This document shows, one piece after another, positions 1 to 13,300 of a DNA stretch of 64,000 nt. The notes under the pieces were generated by a model. That model saw only the letters and a list, made by a program, of their open reading frames with translations. It was not told the DNA's origin and did not search any database. The DNA comes from Gordionus sp. m RMFG-2023 (taxonomy: Eukaryota; Nematomorpha; Gordioida; Chordodea; Parachordodidae), in NCBI RefSeq assembly GCF_954871325.1, contig NC_088779.1, forward strand, positions 7,628,846-7,692,845, in the 5' to 3' direction. Both the position numbers and the translations under genes were made by a program. Every line of letters starts with the position of its first letter. The first letter of the stretch is position 1.

Positions 1-452
1 CTGAGGAAATATTTCTTCCAGGCCATTGTGATATTTCAGTAATAGCAAATAAATGGCTCTTCTAACTCCTTAAAAGCTGTTTCTGCTTGATGGCAGAGAC
101 TCTATCTCGTTGGACTTGAAATTTCTTTCTGTTGGACAAGAAGTTTCAGAAATAATTATTATTTGACTAGAAATTTGAAAATGATAGATAAATATTACGC
201 CACTAAAAATTTGAAAATAATAAGTAAATATTACGCCGTAAAACTTGAAATCGAATTTAATTGATAAAATAACTTAGTAGATAAATGTGATAATAAATGT
301 AGTTAAATATATATTTAATATGAGATACGAATAAATATTAACAAATATAAATTAATATAAACAATAATATTTTTGAAAAATATATGCGGCATCTGCATTT
401 TTTGGCTTTGGGCGAGATTTGTCCCCCTGCCCCCCCCGCTGCGTACGCCAAT
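1..452. mobile_element. End of a hAT-like element (CAGGCGCGTACG family), cut by window edge
   Basis: The first 450 bases are closely similar to about 60005-60459, the last third of a complete copy at 58609-60459. The shared stretch includes the opening bases, the run around GTTGGACAAG, the ATTACGCC block, and the GC-rich end with a C tract and GCTGCGTACGCC. The element end lies near 450-453. The rest of the copy is left of the window. No coding capacity was seen in this part. It is a non-autonomous, diverged copy. Confidence 0.75.
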
Positions 453-1383
453 GACTAGTTTGATAACCTTTTGTCAATGTAAGTTGCTAAGAATTATATA
501 ATTGCATTTTTTCATTTTTTATATGCCAGTTTATTTTGTATGCATAATATAATAATGACAAAATATTAAATAAGAATAATTGTTGAGAGTTAACAAATTT
601 TCCCCCTATAAATTTTTTTTTAGTTGAGCCCCCTGAGATTGTGAAGGCTAGCGACACCCCTGACAAAGGGTTACTTGGCTTTACTCTAGGACATGAAAAT
701 ACTGAAACTATTAACTTTAGAAATAAGGCATTTAAAAACACATCTCAACCAAAATTATATTGTTAATTCTTTATTTTTATTAGTTTTATCCTGTAAAATC
801 ATTAAACAAACGTTTCATTGTAAGTCGATTCTCATCTTTCATCTAATTTTATATACATTTTGACCATATTTATATTTTTATTATATTTTTATATGTGGCA
901 TTTTTCAAATAAAAATATTGTATATTACAATTTTATGTTCAAATAACTCAAATATTCGTTCTATGGAATTTTAAAAAAATTCTTAACTGCCCTCCCAAAT
1001 CATTGTCTCTACCCCCCCCCCCCCCCCCACCTCTCTTCACCCCCCAAATGGGGGAATAAGAATCGGGAAAATTTTGACCATATAATAATTATAATTTTTA
1101 TAACATAAATGAAAAGGGAATATTTTTGAAAAAATATTAAATTTTTTGGCGGGAAGGGATAGTGCTTAGTCGCTTGGAAAGGGGGCTAAAAATAAAAAGT
1201 TAACCAGGGGTTTAACCGTAACCCCCTTTGCAAACCCACCTCATCATAATTCATTAAAAGCAAATATTTATTAAATTAATGATTGAATAATGGGTAGCAC
1301 TACTTACATTTTTAACGCCAGGGACGAATTCATTTTTAAATGTTAGTCACGTTTTTTATAATGTAGCAAGACATAAATCACGA
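453..1383. other. Upstream region of MSMO1, no gene recognised
   Basis: AT-rich flank ahead of the MSMO1 start codon. It contains what looks like the end of another hAT-type element near 600-675, finishing in TAGCGACACCCCTG, and a 17-base C tract at 1012-1028. Pyrimidine/purine-rich lines around 1140-1230 contain no frame that could be read as an exon. No TATA box or initiator could be separated from the AT-rich background, so the promoter must be here but is not marked. Confidence 0.5.
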
Positions 1384-4300
1384 ATGTCATTAGAAAGTGT
1401 GGAATCAGTTTTACATTACCTTCCTAATAATCCTCTAGCTAGCTATTTTCAAAATGGTTGGGAATTGATGCTAAAAACATATTCCAAATGGCAAATTTGT
1501 ACATTTGGCTCGTTATTTGTCCATGAAGTAGATATTTTTTTATGACTACTGTTATATCAATTGATGTAGATTCTTTATTTTGCAATATGTCTGCCTGCTT
1601 TTCTTTTTCAATTTATACCATTTATGCAAAGATTCAAAATCCAACAAGTACATATAATTAATCTATTGTCATTAATAAAAATGTTAGAATATAATTGAAA
1701 CTAAAGAAGCTCAAATGAAATGTTTTAAACTTCTATTATTTAATCATATATGTATACAATTTCCTTTGATTATGGGGACATATTATTTTGTTGAATTTTT
1801 AAACATACCTTTAGAATATGAAAAAATGCCACGATGGTTTAGAACTTAAATTGATTTATAGCTAATAATATCTTAAGGTATATTATAGGATTGCAGGTTA
1901 TAGGGTGTGCTATTATTGAAGATACTTGGCATTATTTTTTGCACAGAATGATGCACCATAGAAAACTTTATAAATATGTTCATAAATTACATCATACTTT
2001 TAATGCTCCTTTTGGTATGGTAGCTGAATATGCCCATCCTGTTGAAACTTTAGGTATAAATATGATAAAATAATTTTTTGAAATAATTTTCAAAATTTAT
2101 TTAGTTTTAGGTATGGGATTTTTCATAGGTATTCTCACTTTCACAACTCATATGATATTGCTTTGGATCTGGGTTTTGTTTAGACTCCTGGAAACCATTG
2201 ATGTACACAGTGGTTATGATATTTGGTTTTTAAACCCATTTCATTTGTTACCTGGTTATGCTGGTAAGGCTTTAATTATACAAACAATAATTATAATGCA
2301 AATTCATGTCCAGCATTGATCAATCATAACATTTCCACAAATTCTAGTATAATCATTGCTTTAGAATTTCCTTTGCCATATTTGATTTTTTTGTCATAGT
2401 GTCCACTCCTCTTGAAAAAAACTCACTTACTTGTGAGGTGTGCGCTGCTGGGATGACAAAAAAAAGAAATCCAATGGTGCTGGAAATGCTTAGGCAATGT
2501 TTATGCTTGAATTCATGGAATATTTCATAAATTTTTTATCTCAAAGGAAAAAAAATATATCAGTAGTTTTATTTGATTTTTGGATATAATTAATTTTTTA
2601 AAACTTATTTTTTTGTTTAAAAAAAAATAATAATTGAATTTGAGATGTTAAATTTTATTTTTTAAAAAAAATACTCTTCTAATGTCAATGTGAGATTTTA
2701 AAATAGGATTAGATATAAAAGAAATAAATCAAAATATTAGGGAAATATTGTATAAAATCTAAAATTTTGAATAAATATTATTAATGTATCATGGATTGTA
2801 GATTTTTTTGAGTAGAGACTATAATCTGAAAGGTTCAAGTTACAAATGTTTGAATAAAGTAGTTTTCTAGTTTATAAAATTTTGAAAAGTGGATTCTGAT
2901 TTTGGTTTCTAAATTTGAGGTGGCTCCAAGTGCTCCGGTTCCAAATTTTGGGAAATATTTTTCTGTCAAAAATATTAATTTACCATTTTATAAAATCAGT
3001 TCAAATCAAGCCATTTAACAACACTACTTCTCAGATATGTTTTTATTCTTGTTAGAAGAAGAAAATGTTCTTTCATGGGTGGAAGTACTTTATTTTAATA
3101 TATTAGGAAAATAATCTAAAATGTGTTTAAAATTATGCTAACCATTTATGGCATTTTTTGGGAAGTGTCAACTATATCTAATTTTTTATGCCATAGTTTA
3201 CATTTAGCTAGTAATCAAGGAATAATTCTTAAAGACTCGAGTTTTTATAGCTCTTACCTCAAGAGAGAGTTGTAAAAATTGGCTCAGGCTCAAACTGGCT
3301 CAGAAGTTGGTTCGAGTCCAATTTTGAACCAAAATTTATATATTATTTAAATATATTAGAAGAAAATAATAATCTAGAATTTGTGTGCCCCTTCATATTT
3401 AAAATAAAAAAATTTTTTTTTGTTTTTAAATTATTATTTTTACTTAATAATTTATTTTTTACATATAGAAATTTAAATATAAATCTTTTTTTTTCCTTTT
3501 TAACTAAAGATATTTTGATAAAAAATCCTTCATTAACTCAATCTTCCCCATTTTCATGAATGTTTTAGGCCCTACCACAATCTTTCAATTGTTTGAAATC
3601 GTTATGGATTTTTCTTTGGAAAAATTACTCAAAGATTTTTTTATTTTACATTTATTATTTTTTTTATAACATTTTTATTTCTATATTTTTTCATAGATTT
3701 GATGAAAATATTAAGTTGTTTTTTTATGAATTTTATATTGACATTTTTAAAGGTGATTTTATTAATAATAAATTTTTTTATGAATTTTATATATGCATTT
3801 TAAAGGTGATTTTATTAATATTAATTATTGTTTATGATTTTTTAGCATTTTAAAATGTGGTTTTATTAATATTAATTATTTTTTCATGAATTTTTATTTT
3901 TTATATATGGCCTTATTAATATCACTGCAAAGGTATCATTTGCATGGGATGGATTTTTTTAAAAATATTTTCGGCATGGCCCGGGATTTATATATTCAGG
4001 GCCTGCCCGTCTTGGATTTTTTAAATGTTGTTTTAGGTCTAACCATCATATTTAAATTCCTTGAACTGACTTTTGATATTTCTATCTTCAATATCAACAG
4101 AGTTAAATTATTTTACCTTATAATGTATATATCCATTTTGTCTCCTGTTGGAAAATCCTCTCATTGAGCCACATGAGTGGGCTCCAGACTAGAGGTGGCC
4201 AATTATAAAAAAAATTAACCCTCTCGCCCATAGTTTAAAAAAAATATATAATCGCCCCCCCCCCTCCATTAGTCTATGATTCCTTAACCACCCGTCTGCC

Positions 4301-7300
4301 CGCCCATTAGTCTAAAATTTTTACCCACCCACCCATTATTTGAGTGAGAGAGAATCATTACCTCAAAAAAGATATATTTATATTTTCAATTAATGTCTAA
4401 AACTTTTATATATTTTTTTATTATTATCTTCTGGAAAATTCACAATTTAAAAAATTGCTTTATTTCCTTTTTAAAATTCTTGGTTAAATTTTTCCATTTT
4501 TACTAATTTACTTAATTTGATTTACAATTTAAAAAAAATAAAAAAATAGCCACTATAGTTATCTTCACTTACTTATTACATGAAATATTTAATTTAATTA
4601 TTATATTTAAAACTATTAAGCCAAAATAAACTAAATATATGATATTATACTAAAGTAATAGCTAACAAATGGAACTATATTATTTGATCGTTTTTATGCA
4701 AGAGTCTTTCCAACATACCTTGGGTCCATAAACCCTATTTGATTATTGAAAAAAGATATTTTATATTATTATTGTTAGCAGAAATAACAAATTTTTTTAT
4801 AATATTTATTGATTTATATATTATGGTAATAACAATTTATATACAAAAAAAATCATATCCAAAAATTATCCTTTAGGGTTAATATATTAAATATTTTAAT
4901 CGTTCAATTTTGTCTACGATATACGATTTATTTGTCAACGTATCTACAGCACGCGAAAATACTCTTTCACTAGGCACTGAGGTAGATTGATGTGAAAAGA
5001 AATCTTTGGCCATCATAGCTAATTTTGGATATCTGTGGCTGTTTGAACTCCACCAATCCAAAACATTTAATGTTTATTTTGCAACAGGTTTTTCAATGTA
5101 ATCATCCATTTCTTCTCTTGACGGCTCTGGATAATCAAAAGCTTCCCTTAAAAACGAATTATAAAAATATATGATATAATAAATTTTTATACTTTTTGAG
5201 GTCTTTAAATATGGATACCGACATCAAATTCGATGGATTTTCCTCGTTGTTATATTCATAATATTGGATGTGCCGGGAAGATTATATTTGTTATAAAAAA
5301 TTTTTAATTTATCGAAATACTCAACTTTATTCATATAAGTTGGTATATATTTCTTTTTAATCCGTGGGTCAAGGAAAGAGTAAATATAATTTTCAAATGT
5401 ATCCATATCATCATAATAAATTTTGCATTTATTTTTCATTTTTAGAGCTGCCTTTTTGTTCCGATCACTTGCATTTGATGCGATGGTTCGCTCAAGTGAT
5501 GTCATACAGTAGTATAGGTTTCGGAACTTACTTCACAAGTAATCTTGTAAAACGGATATAAAAAGGATTCTACTTTACTTCCTTTAAAAATTTACATTCT
5601 TCACTATTTAAATGAAATTCATCATCGAATTTTTTACCAAACTTTATTACAGCATCAATATTCTATAAATATTAAAGGTCAGAGCCGAAAAATTGGCTTA
5701 GGCTCAAGCCGGCTCAGGAGTTGGCTCGAGTCTAATTTTAAGCCAAAAATTTATATGTTAAAACAATATAATATATATTTATTTTTTTTAAAAATAATTT
5801 ATATTATATTATATTATGAAATAGTTTATTGATTTGATGTTTTTTTTAATAAAAAAAATGATATGTAATATTGTTTTTGTTACAATTTATTAGTGATTTT
5901 CACGCGCCCAAATTTTTAAGCAAAAAATTTTTTTTTGAAATTCAAAAATAAGAATTTTAAATTTTCATTTGAGCAATTTTTTGGAGAATTTTCTTATAAA
6001 TAAACAATATTTGAGGTGAAATCTTTTATGTTTTTTTTAATCATCTTTGTAAAATTATCTATTTTTTTGTATATTAAATTTCTAAATAATTTCTAAAAAT
6101 ATTTATATTAAACTTTTTTATGTTATATTATATGTATTTTTAAAGGAAAATACTTTAATGTGACAATTGTTATATTCGTTTTTTTAAACATTTTTGAAAC
6201 TTTTTGACATATTTATATTGTAAAGAGGTTAAATTATAAATTCAATGAAGATGTAACATATAAAAGTGACAAGTGTCATAACGTTAATTTTAATATTTTT
6301 GACGCAAATGGGTAAAAATATATATTGTAAATATGTTAAAACAAAATTTATGAAGATGTACTATAGATAAGTGACAATTGTCATAATCGTTATTTTTAAA
6401 GTTTTTAAATTTTTTTTGATGTAAATGGGCTAAAATTAGTTGCTTACATTTTTAAATAAAACTTCAGTGAAGATGTACCCTAGATAAGTGACAATTGTCA
6501 TAATCGCTATTTTTGAGGTTTATTTAATTTTTTTACGCAAATGGGTATAAATATAGGTTATAAACATGTTAAATTAAAATTTCAGTGAAGATGTACTATA
6601 GATAAATGACAATTGTCATAATCGTTATTTTTAAAGATTTTAGAATTTTTTTGACGCAAATGGGTATAAATATATATTGTAAATATTAATATGTATTAAT
6701 AAAATTTTTTGAAGATTTACTATAGATAAGTGACAATTGTCAAAATCTTTATTTTTTAAGTTTTTAAATTTTTTTGATGTAAATGGGCTATAATTAGTAT
6801 TGCTAACATGTTTAAATAAAACTTCAGTGAATGTACCCTAGATAAGTGACAATTGTCATAATCGTTATTTCAAAATTTTTTTGATGTAAATGGGCTAAAA
6901 TTAGTATTACTCATGTTTAAATAGAACTTCAGTGAAGATGTACCCTAGATAAGTGACAATTATCATAATCGCTATTTTTGAGGTTTATTTAATTTTTTAC
7001 GCAAATGGGTTTAAATATAGGTTCTAAACATGTTAAATTAAAATTTCAGTGAAGGTATACTATAGATATGTGACAATTGTCATAATCGTTATTTCTAAAG
7101 TTTTTTGACGCAAATAGGTGTAAAATTAGTGTTTAAATATAAATCATTATTCTTTTTAAGCTAAAGATAATTTCATTGATAAATAATCATTCATTAACTC
7201 AATATTTTTCTCGATATAAATATTAATTAATTTTTTTATTAAACATTTTAAAGTTGGTTTTTATTCATGTTTATGAATAATTAAATGTGGTTTTTGTAAA

Positions 7301-10300
7301 TAATAATTTTTTTGTCAGATAGCTGCAGAGGTGTCATTTGCATGGTCCGATTTTTAAAATAGAAAAATTTCGTCCTGGCTCCGATTTTCAAAAAAAAATG
7401 GCCTCTAGAACTCTTAGGTAGCTCACATGCTTATTTTTAACTATAATTATAAATATATTTAAAAATTCTTCCACTCCAGTCTTGTACTTTTTAATGGATA
7501 TTTTTAATATTTTAGTTTTTAAAATAACTTATACATTTTAAAAAAATATTAAAAATACAATACATCTAGGATTAGTTTTTTTTTAATGCCGCCACTTCTA
7601 TTTGTTATATAATTGAATTAAATAAAGAATGCATATATTTATAAACTGCAGTTATAACCTAGTGTCGTAAACGCTCATTTTCAGGTGATTTTTAAAAACG
7701 GCTAACTCAATTTATCCAGAAAAATATTACGCAATCCGGAAGATTTTGCTCATAGAAGGAACAAATTTATAGACACATACTTTCCAAATCTAGATTTAAA
7801 AATTCGGTTCAAAATCAGCCATTTATTAACAATATTATAACCTGGCAATCCATATATCATTATTTCTCAAGATAATTAAAATAGTAGACTTATCATGTTT
7901 GATATAAGGAATTAATTTAAAATTAATATTTAAATTCAACCCTTTACCAATATAGGAGGGTTGGAAGATATTTAAAAAAATATATATTATTTAAATTTTA
8001 TGAAACTAGATTACTTATATGATTTATTAAGCAAATTGAATGAGAGGGAAATTTTGCCTCAAAAAGGTATTTCCATTTAATAGCTAAAGTTATATATATT
8101 TTTTTGTATTACTTTATAAAAATGTTTTAAAAAGGAAATAACACTCAATACTTAAAAATTCACAATTTAAAAAAATTTTATTTTATTTTTAAAAATCTTG
8201 GTTTATTTTCCATTTTTACTTATAATTTTGTTAAATTGATAAAAAAAATAAAAAATTGCTTCTTTAGTTCTCTTCATTTAGTTTTTATTTGAAATATTTT
8301 ATTTAATTGTATTAAAAACTATTAAGCCAAAATACCAAATATGTGATAATATATATAAATAATAAAACAAATTGACCGCATTTACGCAAGAGTTTTTCCA
8401 ACAACCTGGGGTTTATAAACCCTATTAGATTTGAGAAAAAATATATTTAATATTTATATTGTTAGCCAAAGTAAAATATTTGTAATAATATTTATTTATT
8501 TATATATTTTGCTAATAACAATTTATTATAAAAATGTCCAAAAATCATCTTTTAAACATAATATATCAAAATCCCACGATTTTAGTGATAAACATTCATT
8601 TAATTTCATCGAGATATGCGATTTCTTTTCTTGGTCAACGTTTCTACAGCACCAGAAAACACTCTTTCACTAGGCACTGACGTAGATTGATGCGAAAAAA
8701 AATCTTTGGCCATCATCGATAATTATGGATATCTGTGGATGTTAGAACTCCACCAATCCAAAACATTTATTGTTGATTTAGCAACTGGTTCTCCAATATA
8801 ATCGTCAATTTCTTCTTTTGACGGCTCTGGATAATCATAAGCTTGCCTTAAAATTGAATTATAAAAATATATGATTAAATATAATAAATTGTTATATTTA
8901 CTTTCTGAGGTCGTTAAATATGGATACCGACATCAAATTCGCTGGATTTTCTTCGTCGTTATATTCATAAACATTGAATGTGCCTGGCAGATATTTGTTA
9001 TATAAAATTTTAAATTTATCAAAATACTCAACTTTATTGATGTAAGTTGGTATATATTTCTTTTAATCAATGGGTCAAGGAAAGAGCAAACATAATTTTC
9101 AAATGTATTCCTATAATCAGGATAAATTTTACATTTATTCTTCATTTTTACAGCTGCCTCCTTTATCCCATCACTTGCATTGGATGCGATGGTTAGCTCA
9201 AGTGATGTCATTATTGTATTAATACACAATAATGATAAACCTACAGTAGTATAGGTTTCCGAACTTACTTCACAAGTAATCTTGTAAAATGGGTATAAGA
9301 AACTTTCTACTTCTTCTAAAAATTTACATTCTTCAGTATTTAGATGAAAATCTTCAAAGAATTTTGTGCCAAACTTTATTACAGCATCAATATTCTATAA
9401 ATATTAAAAAATAAAAGAATTTACATTAATATTAATACCTTATTGATTGATCGTATCATTATATATCTACTATTTTATCTGGTGGCCACATCGTTTGGAA
9501 TTTTTATACGTACCATCACTTATGGTCATGTATTCTTGCATGTGTTTTGGACTTCTATGTAATTTCTTAACAAATATAACATTTTTTAATAAGGAAGGAA
9601 AATGATTCCAATCCCTTTTTGACTATTATATTTAAAATATGGGCCAGTCTATGGCTGTAAAAATCTTTATTATAAATTTTTTAATATTTTCTGATGCCGA
9701 TAAAATATTGGAAGCATTGTCATGAGATCGATGATATTTTTTTTATGAATTTGAAATTTTTTAAGCGATTCTATTATGATTGAGCAAAAATCTTCACCCG
9801 TATGCGGGTGAGATACTTCGATAAAATCTAATAAATAATTTTTGGGTACCCAATCATTATCTATATAGTGATTGTCAGAGCCATATATGATCTCAAATTT
9901 ATTCCTGTCCACATATCTGTGGTAATAGAAAATTGGCTGGTAACATTCTCTAGATTCTCCATCACAGTAAAATATATAGAATAAAACATACTTTTCCGGG
10001 ATATCGTCGGTTCTGTTTATTTGATAAATTTAATCAAAGTTATTCCTGTAATATTTCCTTAGGTGTCTCCTGGTTTAAATTTTATTATCAATATACTGAC
10101 CGTTTTTAAAATATATATTAATAAATATGTAAAGATTTAGTGTCAACAAACAGCTTCCAAATACTGTCCACATAGATATATACTTTAGTCAAAAGTCAAA
10201 TAATTGCGAATTTTAATAATGTTAACACCCAATTTTCTATAACCAGATATGTGGACAGGAATAAATTCCATATCATATATGGCTCTGACAATCCACTATA

Positions 10301-13300
10301 TAGATAATGATTAAGTACTCAAAAATTATTTACTAGATTTTATCGAAGTATCTCACTCGCATACGGGTGAGGAATTTGTTCTATAATATTTGAATCGCTA
10401 GAAAAATTTAAAATTCATTAGAAAATATCTTCTATAACTCATGACAATGCTTCCAATATTTTATCGGCATCAGATAAAAAATATTATTTAAAAAATTATT
10501 ATATATTTTGCAGCCATAGATGCTTGGCCCATATTTAAAATATGATAGTCAAAGAGGGATTGGAATCTATTTTTTCCTTATTACAAAATGTAGATATATT
10601 TATTAAGAAATTACTTAGAAGTTCAAAACTCATGCAAGAATACATGACCATAAGTGATGGTACAAAAATTCCAAACGATGTGGCCACCAGATGGAATAGT
10701 AGATATAATGATACGATCAATCAATAAGGTAATAATATTAATGTAAATTCTTTTATTTTTTAATATTTATAGAATATTGATGCTGTAATAAAGTTTGGTA
10801 AAAAATTCGATGATGAATTTCATTTAAATAGTGAAGAATGTAAATTTTTAAAGGAAGTAGAATCCCTTTTATACCCGTTTTACAAGATTACTGTGAAGTA
10901 AGTTCCGAAACCTATACTACTGTAGGGTTATCATTATTGTATATTAATACAATAATGACATCACTTGAGCGAACCATCGCATCAAATGCAAGTGATGGGA
11001 TCAAGAAGGCAGCTCTAAAAATGAAGAATAAATGTAAAAATTTATTCTGATTATATGAATACATTTGAAAATTATGTTTGATATTTCCTTGACCCAAGGA
11101 TTAAAAAGAAATATATACCAACTTACATCAATAAAGTTGAGTATTTTGATAAATTTTATATAACAAATATAATCTTCCCGGCACTTCAAATATTTATGAT
11201 ATAATAACGAGGAAAATCCATCCAATCTGAAGTCGGTATCCATATTTAATAACCTCAAAAAGTATATATAAAAACTGATTATATCTAATCATATATTTTT
11301 ATTATTCGCTTTTAAGGGACGTTTGATTATCCGGATCCGTCAGGAGAGAAAATGGACGAGTATATTTGAGAAGCTGTTGCGAAATCAACCATAAACGTTT
11401 TGGATTGGTGGAGTTCTAACTGCAACAGATTTCCAAAATTAGCTATGATGGCAAAAGATTTCTTTTCTCATCTATCAACATCAGTCCCTAGTGAAAGAGT
11501 ATTTTAGCGTGCTGTAGATACGTTGACAAAGATAAGAAATCGTATAAATGAATGTTTTTATCATTAAAATATTTAATATATCCTTAAAAGATGATTTTTG
11601 GATATTATTTTTTTTGTATATAAATTGTTATTAACGTAATATATAAATCAATAAATTTTATAAAAAAATTTTGCGCTAACAATAATAATATAAAATATCT
11701 TTTTTCAATAATCAAATAGGGTTTTGGAAAGACTCTTACATAAAAACGATACAATAATATAGTTCCAGTTGTTAACTTTATTACTTTAGTATAATATCGT
11801 ATATTTGGTTTATTTTGGCTTAATTATAATAATAAAATTAAATATTTCATGTAAAAAGTAAGTGAAGATAATTATAGTGGCTATTTTTTATTTTTTTAAA
11901 TTGGTTATCAAAGTGAATTAAAAGTAGAAATGGAAAAGATTTAACCAAGAATTTTAAAAAGAAAATAAAACATTCTTTTAAATTGGGAATTTTTCAGTAT
12001 TGAGTGTTATTTCCTTTCAAGCATATTTTTACAAAGAAATAATAAAAAAATATATTTAAAATTTTTAGACATTAATCAAAATTACCTTTTTGAGGCAATG
12101 TCAATGTGTCTAAAAATCATATGTAATCGAGTCACATAAAATTTAAGTTAAATTAAACAAAAAGTATTTATCTATTTGAATTTATTCCCAATCCCCTCCA
12201 ATATTGCCAGGGATTGGTCTTAGATCTAATTTTATTATAAAAATTAATTCCTATATCAAACATGTCAGTCTCTTATTTTTATTATCTTGAGACAAACTAA
12301 TGATATGGGTTGCCAGGTTATAACTGCTGTTTTCGTATTATGATATTTATAATAAATATATACATTCTTTATCAAATTCAACTATTATATAAAAAAATAT
12401 TAAAGTGAAATATCACTAAAAGAAAAATTATCTTAGATGTTTCTGTGTTTTTAATATTTTCTTTATATTTATAAGTTATTTCAAAAACTAAAATATTATA
12501 TACTTGTAGTTAAAAATAAGCACATGAGTTACCTAAGAGTTCTAGAGAGCCCCCTTATGTGGCAACAAGAGGGTTTTCCAACAGGAGACAAAACAGATAT
12601 CAGTGTTGTTAAACGCTACTTTTAGAACTAGTGCGCTATCGCTAACGCTATTTTATAAAAAAAGTAGCGCGCTATCGCTACCGCTATCGTTTTCAAATGA
12701 GTAGCTAAAGCTACTTTTTACGCTTCTTTGATTTTTTTTTTAAATATTTTTTTTACGTAACTTTATTTCCACAAATAAAATATTGATATAAAAACATGAC
12801 TATAATTTGTTACATATATATATATATAATTTATTTATTATTGCACTTTAATAATAATAACATTTCGGTACTGTCATCCCCAAGTCTAGAGTGACGTTTA
12901 GAAAGTATAAGCTTTGCCATACTAAATAATCGTTCAGCACTAGCACTTGAGGGCAACGCAGTATTAAATTTAATAAACAAACTTTTTATATGAAAAAAAT
13001 CATCAAAAATATTTAAATTAGTATTTTTAGATTTAAAAAAAGCATCTAGAGGTTAATTAAAAATACTTCTGTATATTCTTTAATAAAAGTATGCTCCTCC
13101 ACATTAAAATACTGTATTCCCATTTGATCCAATATATAATTCATTTCCATTTTTTTCTCATCTAGAAACAATGCTAAAAGTTTCATAGCATTGTAAACAC
13201 TATTCCATCTTGTAGTGTTTGGTGTCAATAAATAACGTCCTAATTTTTTTTTGAAAATATCAGACGTCTTTGATGACTTATTTTGTTTATTCCAAAGAGC

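Larger units (their letters stand above)
5685..10226 (-). mobile_element. Copy B: hAT 3' half with tandem array and MITE insertion
   Basis: It begins with a terminus-like run rich in GAGCC/GGCTC at 5690-5740 that resembles 3270-3320. A tandem array follows (about 6160-7115), then an inner terminus at about 7315-7350 (CAGAGGTGTCATTTGCATGG). The - strand transposase part lies at about 10100-8580. It has the segment at 9912-9670 ([19 protein letters not shown]), the TIASNASD block at 9229-8933 and a diverged dimerisation motif near 8640-8740. Several frame breaks make it inactive. The non-repeated centre at about 9945-10226 encodes more of the middle of the transposase ([11 protein letters not shown] and [15 protein letters not shown]). 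Confidence 0.65.

Noticed and set aside
3309-3319. tRNA T-loop-like GGTTCGAGTCC
   Set aside because: No acceptor stem, anticodon arm or D-loop around it. The sequence belongs to a repeated transposon end (compare 5725).
3593-3853. 86-codon open frame
   Set aside because: Phe/Ile/Tyr/Lys-only chance frame in AT-rich repeat DNA with no conserved motif.
6160-7115. CRISPR-like array
   Set aside because: Units of about 115 bp drift continuously with no unique spacers, the host is an animal, and the array sits within a transposon.
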